A DNA stretch of 11,985 nucleotides, from the NCBI GenBank assembly GCA_900538465.1, contig UPXV01000051.1, forward strand, positions 1-11,985, given 5' to 3'. Positions 6,845-11,985 of this stretch are shown here, piece by piece. Source of the stretch: an uncultured Erysipelotrichaceae bacterium (GTDB taxonomy: Bacteria; Bacillota_I; Bacilli_A; Erysipelotrichales; Coprobacillaceae). The notes beneath the pieces are model-generated. The model ran no database searches, was not told the DNA's origin, and saw only the letters and a list, made by a program, of their open reading frames with translations. The translations under genes and the position numbers were made by a program. Each line of letters opens with the position of its first letter. Position 1 is the stretch's first letter.

Positions 6845-9197
6845 GTTCATCAAAATCATACAAAAAAGAAGTCTCATTATCTTCTTAGCTATTCTATGTT
6901 TCGTGAATATAGGGATTTTTGCTTATGTACAAAATCTTGACACAACAATTCCACCTTCTAGTTATCATCAATTACAAACTGATTTAGCATCTATTCCTAA
7001 TCATCAAAGATATGAACATATCAAAACAGAATATGAAAAATATCAAGGTTTTTTAACTATTGAACAGTTGACAACCCTTCGTTTGAATGTTCAAGATAAT
7101 CAATATATGATTGATTCAATTTTATCGGATTTTCCTGATGTTGAAGAAAAATATGGGAAACTCTATAAAGAAAATCATCAGCTAGTTTATACTAAGGATT
7201 TAGAAAGTGAAGTTTTATTCTTAGAAAATATTTTGAATGAATTTCAAAAATTACATGATTATCCTTCATATATTGAAAATATTCAAGCGAAAGCACATAT
7301 GATTTCTCAAATCTCTATTTTTCATAAAGAAAATAGTATTGAAGAAAAGAATATTCAAAAAACAGCTAATGATTATCAATCAAGAATCAATACACCAATC
7401 ACTTATGAATGTGAAAAAGGGATTTTTTCAATATTGAGTTTTCCCATTACTAGTTTGATGATCATTTTAGCAATGATGGTCATTGCTTCATCCTTGATTA
7501 TAGACGAAAAAGAAAAGAAGTTATTTTCTATCATCAAAATAACACCTAAGGGACAATATCAAACAATGTTTGCCAAATGTGTGGTTATGTTTTTAATAAT
7601 TGGAGTTATTACGATTTGCATGATGGTTAGTGAATTATTATATGCTTCTTATATTTATGGATTAGGAAATTTATCAAGAAGTGTACAATCATTGGCACAG
7701 TTTTACCAGTGTCCTTATTCTTTGACTGTTATTGAATTTATTGGATTGTTTATTTTTATAAAATGGTTGGCAGCTTGTTTAATTGGAACACTTATGTTGT
7801 TATGTGCAATTGTATTTAAAAATAAGATCACAACTATGGTATTGATGATATTGATAATGGCAATCGAATATGGATTATATCTTATCATTTCGCCTTTAGA
7901 TTCTTTATATCTGTTTAAATATTTTAATTTATTTTCTATTTTACAAACGGATACTTTTTTTCAAATATATCGTAATATAGATGTGTTTCATCAACTTATT
8001 TCATTACAAGCACTTACCTTTATGGGATTAGTATGTTTATTATTGATAATGGTTGTTTTAACAACCATGACTTATCATTATAAAAGAAATATGTGTATTC
8101 AAAATATTGAAATAAAGAATTTTAAACATTTTTCTTTTCCTTCTTTATCTTTATTTCAACAAGAATGTTATAAAATCTTTTTTATCCAAAAAGTTTTTAT
8201 TTTATGTCTTTTGTGTATTTTCGTACAATGTTATCAATATCATTATGTTCCAATCTATCAAGATAGTGAAGAAATCATATATCAACAATATATGAAAGAA
8301 TTAGAAGGACCCCTAACAAACGAAAAAGAACAATGGTTGCTTAAACTTCAAAAACATTATGATAATTTAAACCAACAGTTATCACTTATTTCACAAAAAG
8401 AGAAAAAAGGTCTTATTTCTCACTCTCTTGCAATCACTTTACAACAAGAAATATCCCAACAACAAATTGGTGAACAATCTTTTCAAGAAGTTTTTCAACA
8501 ATATCTTGATATTCAAAAAAATCCACAAAAGCAATTTGTTTATCCAATGGCTTATCAACAATACTTTATTGAAAAATCGTGGACTTTTATGCCAACACTT
8601 ATATTAAGTTTATTTTTAATAATGAGTATGTCGCATATGATGAGTTATGAGTATCAAAATCATGCTAATCTTGTTACACAACTGACATTGAAAGGACGAA
8701 AACCTGTTTTGAAAATAAAACTTAGGTTGTCTTTATTAATAGGTTTCATTTTTCTGATGATGACAATGTTTCCATCTTTATTTTTATTACAACAAAAATA
8801 CGGATTTGCTTCTTTGAGCGCTTCAGCGACATCAATTCAAGACTTTGTTATTTTTCCTTCTTGGATATCTATTGGGATGATTTGTTTAGCAAGTTTTGTA
8901 TTAAAAATCTTAGCTGTTATGTCTATGATTGTGATTATTCATGTTGTGGGAGTGAAAACAAAGAATCATTTACTAACTTTATTTATGAGTACGGCTTTTC
9001 TTTTGATGCCTATGATTTTAAGTTATGGTGGATATCATGTATTAGATGCAATCAGTTTATATCCTTTGTTTTTTGCTGGGCAATATATTTCTTCAGTTCA
9101 AGGATTATTACAAATTTTATTTTCTTTGCTAGGTTATGGAATTTTGTCTGTATTAGGATTAAGATATCTTTTTGCTTATTATCAAAAAACTTTTTAG
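6825..9197 (+). CDS. Large ABC-2-type permease with two homologous halves
   Basis: This integral membrane protein of 790 residues is the partner of the ATPase upstream. Each half has an N-terminal membrane segment (about 16-35 and 454-471), a long helical soluble segment (about 40-200 and 475-580) and five or so clustered membrane segments (about 200-417 and 585-781). The halves begin alike (QYEFIKIIQ at residue 5, QQECYKIFFIQ at 445) and share a cytoplasmic stretch after the third landmark (DEKEKKLFSIIKITPKG near 227, YEYQNHANLVTQLTLKG near 608), so I read it as an internal duplication. A single chain may then do the work of a permease dimer. ATG 6825 is preferred, with GGAG (6812-6815) nine bases upstream; a TTG at 6810 is in frame but lacks such a site. 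It overlaps the ATPase gene by 20 nt. Confidence 0.88.
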   Translation: MKLIQYEFIKIIQKRSLIIFLAILCFVNIGIFAYVQNLDTTIPPSSYHQLQTDLASIPNHQRYEHIKTEYEKYQGFLTIEQLTTLRLNVQDNQYMIDSILSDFPDVEEKYGKLYKENHQLVYTKDLESEVLFLENILNEFQKLHDYPSYIENIQAKAHMISQISIFHKENSIEEKNIQKTANDYQSRINTPITYECEKGIFSILSFPITSLMIILAMMVIASSLIIDEKEKKLFSIIKITPKGQYQTMFAKCVVMFLIIGVITICMMVSELLYASYIYGLGNLSRSVQSLAQFYQCPYSLTVIEFIGLFIFIKWLAACLIGTLMLLCAIVFKNKITTMVLMILIMAIEYGLYLIISPLDSLYLFKYFNLFSILQTDTFFQIYRNIDVFHQLISLQALTFMGLVCLLLIMVVLTTMTYHYKRNMCIQNIEIKNFKHFSFPSLSLFQQECYKIFFIQKVFILCLLCIFVQCYQYHYVPIYQDSEEIIYQQYMKELEGPLTNEKEQWLLKLQKHYDNLNQQLSLISQKEKKGLISHSLAITLQQEISQQQIGEQSFQEVFQQYLDIQKNPQKQFVYPMAYQQYFIEKSWTFMPTLILSLFLIMSMSHMMSYEYQNHANLVTQLTLKGRKPVLKIKLRLSLLIGFIFLMMTMFPSLFLLQQKYGFASLSASATSIQDFVIFPSWISIGMICLASFVLKILAVMSMIVIIHVVGVKTKNHLLTLFMSTAFLLMPMILSYGGYHVLDAISLYPLFFAGQYISSVQGLLQILFSLLGYGILSVLGLRYLFAYYQKTF

Positions 9198-9207
9198 ATG
9201 ATATAAT
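9179..9207 (+). promoter_or_regulatory. Promoter inside the end of the permease gene
   Basis: A consensus TATAAT (9202-9207) with TGA directly before it (extended -10) stands 17 bp downstream of TTATCA (9179-9184, 4/6 match to TTGACA). The -35 lies in the permease coding region and the -10 just past its stop codon (9195-9197). The predicted start near 9214 leaves a very short leader carrying the site AGGGGGA (9216-9222). It would let the small lipoprotein and dehydrogenase genes be expressed without the ABC operon. Confidence 0.65.
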
Positions 9208-9229
9208 AAGAATGCAGGGGGAAAATAAA

Positions 9230-9586
9230 ATGAAGAAGTTAATGATTATATTATTAGGTCTTACAATATTAACTGGATGCCAAAGTGCACGATTTAATGG
9301 CAATAGAACGGGAAATGAAAATCAATTTATTATGGAATATCGCATTTTTAATGGTAGTGATTCACAAATTTTAGAACTGGAGAAAAATGATATTCTTGAT
9401 ATTGAAATTGTAAATGAATCAGGGAATATTTCTGTTTTGATAGAAAAAGAAGATCAAGAAGTAATATATAGTGAAGATAAAGTAAAAAATAAATCATTTC
9501 AAATTACAATACATGAAGATGGACAATACAAAGTGACTGTTACTGGGGAGAATGCTAAAGGAAGTGTTTATTTTGTCAAAAAATAA
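9230..9586 (+). CDS. Small lipoprotein, predicted all-beta domain
   Basis: This protein of 118 residues has a lipoprotein signal peptide ending in LTGC, with C17 the expected lipidated cysteine. The mature part of about 100 residues alternates short strands (MEYRIFNG, ILDIEIVNESG, SFQITIHEDGQYKVTVTG, GSVYFVKK) and looks like one beta-sandwich domain. Comparable small secreted Firmicutes proteins exist but none has a function I can assign. ATG 9230 has AGGGGGA seven bases upstream; an in-frame ATG at 9212 would place that site inside the gene and spoil the signal peptide. It follows the permease by 32 nt and has its own promoter, so it may act with the transporter or independently. The dehydrogenase gene starts 16 nt downstream. 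Confidence 0.85.
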   Translation: MKKLMIILLGLTILTGCQSARFNGNRTGNENQFIMEYRIFNGSDSQILELEKNDILDIEIVNESGNISVLIEKEDQEVIYSEDKVKNKSFQITIHEDGQYKVTVTGENAKGSVYFVKK

Positions 9587-9602
9587 TAAGGATGGTAATG
9601 AT

Positions 9603-10307
9603 ATGGATTTTAAAGATAAAGTTGTTGTGATTACTGGTGGAAGTCAAGGAATAGGAAAAAAGACTGCTGAAATGTTTAAAGAATTAGGAGCACATGTATG
9701 TCTTATTGATTTGTTAGAAAATGAATATTTTCAAGGGGATATTGGTGATAAGGAAACACTTATTCAATTTGCTCATAAAGTGATTACAGATTATGGACAT
9801 GTTGATTATATTATTAATAATGCTAAGCCTTTGTTTAAAGGAATTGATGAATGCAGTTATGAAGAATTTGAATATGCCTTAAGAGTTGGTGTGACTGCTC
9901 CATTTATGCTTGTGAAGTTATTGAAACCTTATTTCAATGAAGGAGCAAGTATTGTGAATATTTCTTCATCAAGGGATGCAATGTCACAAGCCCAAAGTGA
10001 AAGCTATACAGCAGCAAAGGGTGGGATTCATGCCTTAACTCATGCTTTAGCAATTTCATTGGCAGGTATTGCTAGAGTCAATTCGATTTCACCTGGATGG
10101 ATAGAGACAACCGATAAGAAATACGAAGGTTCTGATGTTTTACAACATCCTGTGAAAAGAGTAGGAAGATGTGAAGATATTGCTGAAATGATTTTATTTT
10201 TGTGTAGCGAAAAAGCAGGTTTTATTACAGGCGAGAATATTAAAATTGATGGTGGAATGAGTAAACTTATGATTTATCATGATGAAGATGGATGGAAATA
10301 TCAATAA
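9603..10307 (+). CDS. Short-chain dehydrogenase/reductase (SDR), classical type
   Basis: This is a cytoplasmic NAD(P)-dependent oxidoreductase of 234 residues, slightly short for a classical SDR (about 250). It shows the nucleotide-binding TGGSQGIG (11-18), D36 at the end of the second strand (suggesting NAD over NADP), INNAK (71-75) in place of the usual NNAG, the active-site serine around S122 in NISSSRD, the YTAAK motif with Y135 and K139, and SPGW (163-166). The C-terminus has the GGM segment followed by a short tail, MIYHDEDGWKYQ. ATG 9603 is chosen because the family motif begins eleven residues in, with AAGGA (9588-9592) upstream; an in-frame ATG at 9552 would overlap the lipoprotein gene and add residues unlike an SDR. 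It is probably cotranscribed with the small lipoprotein. The substrate is unknown. Confidence 0.92.
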   Translation: MDFKDKVVVITGGSQGIGKKTAEMFKELGAHVCLIDLLENEYFQGDIGDKETLIQFAHKVITDYGHVDYIINNAKPLFKGIDECSYEEFEYALRVGVTAPFMLVKLLKPYFNEGASIVNISSSRDAMSQAQSESYTAAKGGIHALTHALAISLAGIARVNSISPGWIETTDKKYEGSDVLQHPVKRVGRCEDIAEMILFLCSEKAGFITGENIKIDGGMSKLMIYHDEDGWKYQ

Positions 10308-10335
10308 AAGAAATGGGTTAAGAATAATGATATTT

Positions 10336-10357
10336 AATTTTCTAATAAGTGAAAATT
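10336..10357 (+). repeat. Inverted repeat overlapping the glucosidase promoter (candidate operator)
   Basis: AATTTTC (10336-10342) and GAAAATT (10351-10357) form a perfect 7-bp inverted repeat with an 8-nt centre. It covers the -35 position and most of the spacer of the promoter ahead of the glucosidase gene. There is no T-run after it, so it is not a terminator. A repressor operator is a reasonable guess, but A+T-rich DNA yields such repeats by chance. Confidence 0.4.
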
Positions 10358-10366
10358 GTGTATAAT
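10338..10366 (+). promoter_or_regulatory. Promoter of the phospho-beta-glucosidase gene
   Basis: A consensus -10 TATAAT is at 10361-10366; the hexamer 17 bp upstream (TTTTCT, 10338-10343) is a weak -35. The start would be near 10373, followed by the full site AAGGAGG (10381-10387) six bases before the ATG. No terminator closes the dehydrogenase gene upstream, so read-through is also possible. I saw no clear cre site here. Confidence 0.6.
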
Positions 10367-10393
10367 AGAAGTATCAAGTAAAGGAGGAATTAT

Positions 10394-11830
10394 ATGGCAT
10401 TAAGTAAAGATTTTTTATGGGGTGGAGCCTTAGCTGCCCATCAATTTGAAGGTGGAGTCTTGAATACTTCAAAAGGATATAGTGTTGCTGATGTTATGAC
10501 TGCTGGAGCTCATGGTGTACCACGTGTCATTACTGCTGGAGTTGTTGAAGGAAACTATTATCCTAATCATGTAGGTATTGATTTTTATGGTCATTACAAA
10601 GAAGATATTGCAATGTTTGCACAAATGGGATTTAAATGTTTTAGAACATCTATCGCATGGACACGTATTTTCCCTAATGGTGATGAAGCAGAACCTAATG
10701 AAGAAGGATTACAATTCTATGATGATGTTTTTGATGAATTATTAAAATATGGTATTGAACCAGTCATTACATTGTCACACTTTGAAATGCCTTATCATTT
10801 AGCAAAAGAATATGGTGGATTCATGAATCGTAAAACGATTGATTTCTTTGTGAAATTCGCAGAAGTTTGCTTTAGAAGATATAAAGATAAGGTTAAATAT
10901 TGGATGACATTTAATGAAATTAATAATCAAATGAATTATAAGAATGATATTTTTGGTTGGACAAACAGTGGAGCACATTTTGGAAATTATGATAATCCTG
11001 AAGAAGCTATGTATATCTGTGGACATCATACTTTAGTTGCAAGTGCAAGAGCTGTTCAACTTGGTAAAAAGATTAATCCTGATTTCTTAATTGGGAACAT
11101 GATTGCAATGGTACCTATTTATCCATATTCTTGTCGACCAGCTGATATGGTTTTATCAAATCAAATGATGCATGATCGTTGGTTCTTCTGTGATGTGCAA
11201 TGTCGAGGACATTATCCTGCATATGCATTAAAGATGTTTGAAAGAAAAGGATTCCATATTGATATTACTGAAGAAGATAAGAAAGATTTAGCAGCTGGTA
11301 CAGTTGATTACATCGGATTCTCTTATTATATGACAAATACAGTTGATTCTACTGCACATAAAGATGTTTCTAAGGCAACTGATGGTTCAAGTGAACATTC
11401 TGTAAAGAATCCATTTATTAAAGAATCAGACTGGGGATGGGCAATTGATCCTGAAGGATTACGTTATGCTTTAAATATCTTCTATGAAAGATATGAAAAA
11501 CCATTATTTATTGTAGAAAATGGTTTTGGAGCAATTGATGTCAAAGAAGAAGATGGAAGTTGTCATGATCCATATCGTATTGATTATTTAAGAGAACATA
11601 TTAAAGAAATGAAAAAAGCTGTTGAAGAAGATGGTGTAGAATTAATGGGATATACACCATGGGGATGCATTGATTGTGTTTCATTTACAACAGGAGAAAT
11701 GAAAAAACGTTACGGATTTATTTATGTAGATAGAGATAATGAAGGTAACGGAACATTAGAAAGAAGTAAGAAAGATTCTTTTGACTGGTATAAAAAGGTT
11801 ATTGCTAGTAATGGAGAAGATTTAGGATAA
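10394..11830 (+). CDS. GH1 6-phospho-beta-glucosidase
   Basis: This cytoplasmic enzyme would hydrolyse phosphorylated beta-glucosides such as cellobiose-, arbutin- or salicin-6-phosphate after PTS uptake, releasing glucose 6-phosphate. It is a complete glycoside hydrolase family 1 protein of 478 residues. Motifs are the N-terminal FLWGGALAAHQFEGG (7-21), FRTSIAWTRIFPNG (83-96), acid/base E175 in TFNEINNQ, nucleophile E375 in FIVENGFGA, and the C-terminal phosphate-binding group S430, K438 and Y440 in VSFTTGEMKKRYGFIYVD. That group separates 6-phospho enzymes (BglA/BglH/AscB-like) from plain beta-glucosidases. It has a perfect AAGGAGG site, and codons such as TTC, ATC and CGT look more frequent than in the ABC genes, hinting at high expression. 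It ends in tandem TAA codons. No PTS permease or BglG/LicT antiterminator is in the window, so the transporter must be elsewhere or downstream. Confidence 0.95.
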   Translation: MALSKDFLWGGALAAHQFEGGVLNTSKGYSVADVMTAGAHGVPRVITAGVVEGNYYPNHVGIDFYGHYKEDIAMFAQMGFKCFRTSIAWTRIFPNGDEAEPNEEGLQFYDDVFDELLKYGIEPVITLSHFEMPYHLAKEYGGFMNRKTIDFFVKFAEVCFRRYKDKVKYWMTFNEINNQMNYKNDIFGWTNSGAHFGNYDNPEEAMYICGHHTLVASARAVQLGKKINPDFLIGNMIAMVPIYPYSCRPADMVLSNQMMHDRWFFCDVQCRGHYPAYALKMFERKGFHIDITEEDKKDLAAGTVDYIGFSYYMTNTVDSTAHKDVSKATDGSSEHSVKNPFIKESDWGWAIDPEGLRYALNIFYERYEKPLFIVENGFGAIDVKEEDGSCHDPYRIDYLREHIKEMKKAVEEDGVELMGYTPWGCIDCVSFTTGEMKKRYGFIYVDRDNEGNGTLERSKKDSFDWYKKVIASNGEDLG

Positions 11831-11838
11831 TAAAATAA

Positions 11839-11910
11839 GACTTCATATCAAAAAGGTATAAGGTCGTTGAGTTATTTTTAAGGATTTGCTTAATTTGACT
11901 CTCATAACTC
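11839..11910 (+). other. Structured 3' region: long hairpin plus a possible antiterminator pairing
   Basis: Two foldable elements follow the glucosidase stop. First, 11839-11849 pairs with 11855-11865 as an 11-position stem with one mismatch and two G-T pairs around an AAAAA loop. Second, GAGTTAT (11869-11875) is the exact complement of ATAACTC (11904-11910), enclosing a small TTAAG/CTTAA hairpin (11878-11893). The ATAACTC arm overlaps the 5' arm of the downstream terminator, so the two folds exclude each other. I see no known riboswitch core or BglG/LicT binding consensus. It may be an attenuator for a gene beyond the window, or a chance fold. Confidence 0.35.
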
Positions 11911-11937
11911 TATTTTGAAAAAAATAGAGTTTTTTTC
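11906..11937 (+). terminator. Strong intrinsic terminator after the glucosidase gene
   Basis: A perfect 11-bp stem (AACTCTATTTT, 11906-11916, with AAAATAGAGTT, 11921-11931) is closed by a GAAA tetraloop and followed by seven or more T (11930-11936). The last 48 bases of the window beyond it are A/T homopolymer tracts with further overlapping weak hairpins. I see no gene start there. Confidence 0.9.
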
Positions 11938-11985
11938 ATTTTTTTCTTCTAAAAAAAAGAAAAATGAAAATTTTCTTTGTATATA

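Noticed and set aside
8861..9229. Long in-frame extension upstream of the small lipoprotein, overlapping the permease
   Set aside because: It would bury the lipoprotein signal peptide mid-protein. The stretch is a frame-shifted reading of the permease, with cysteine- and phenylalanine-rich nonsense. ATG 9230 has its own strong ribosome binding site.
9552..9602. Earlier ATG for the SDR, adding 17 residues
   Set aside because: It overlaps the lipoprotein gene, lacks a ribosome binding site and adds residues before the usual SDR start; ATG 9603 has AAGGA upstream.
11866..11910. BglG/LicT antiterminator target (RAT) near the glucosidase
   Set aside because: The sequence AAGGATTTGCTTAA looked faintly similar, but the rest of the RAT consensus, including the CAAAACC-type end, is missing.
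11937..11985. Overlapping hairpins in the last 48 bases
   Set aside because: They are runs of A and T that can pair in several ways. Without the next gene they cannot be told from low-complexity sequence.

Overview
This is an A+T-rich window with strong AGGAGG-type ribosome binding sites, TATAAT promoters (several with an extended TGn element) and hairpin-plus-T-run terminators. It looks like chromosome of a low-GC Firmicute. A gut Erysipelotrichia/Coprobacillus-like organism is my inference from overall style and not something the sequence proves. All genes lie on the + strand. There are no tRNA or rRNA genes, insertion sequences or CRISPR arrays.

Layout. (1) Positions 1-257 hold the 3' end of an unidentified gene, closed by a terminator. 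(2) glpK (glycerol kinase, 359-1843) stands alone behind an extended -10 promoter overlapped by a CcpA-type cre site, with its own terminator. (3) Positions 1923-4741 are an overlapping three-gene unit: an OmpR-family response regulator, a HAMP sensor histidine kinase and a single-pass extracytoplasmic protein of unknown function, ending in a terminator. (4) Positions 4830-9197 are a second tightly packed unit: a 426-residue lipoprotein with a Cys/His cluster, an ABC ATPase and a 790-residue permease that looks internally duplicated. (5) From a promoter inside the end of the permease gene run a small lipoprotein (9230-9586) and a short-chain dehydrogenase (9603-10307). (6) A GH1 6-phospho-beta-glucosidase (10394-11830) has its own promoter, overlapped by an inverted repeat, and a structured 3' region ending in a strong terminator.

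How they may work together. The kinase/regulator pair, the accessory protein, the lipoprotein and the ABC exporter-like transporter look like one envelope-sensing module. The best support is a shared promoter element, TACAA-N3-AGATACA. It is present upstream of both the regulator operon (1874-1888) and the lipoprotein/ABC operon (4783-4797), and lies exactly 24 bp, start to start, before a -10-like hexamer in each case. I infer that it is the regulator's own binding site, so the system would control itself and the transporter. The substrate or signal cannot be read from the sequence; peptide or antibiotic export and cell-envelope stress are the usual roles of such clusters. glpK and the phospho-glucosidase are ordinary carbon-use genes.

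Candidates for something undescribed are the module itself, with two unrecognised extracytoplasmic proteins and a duplicated permease, and the possible attenuator after the glucosidase gene. The rest is conventional.
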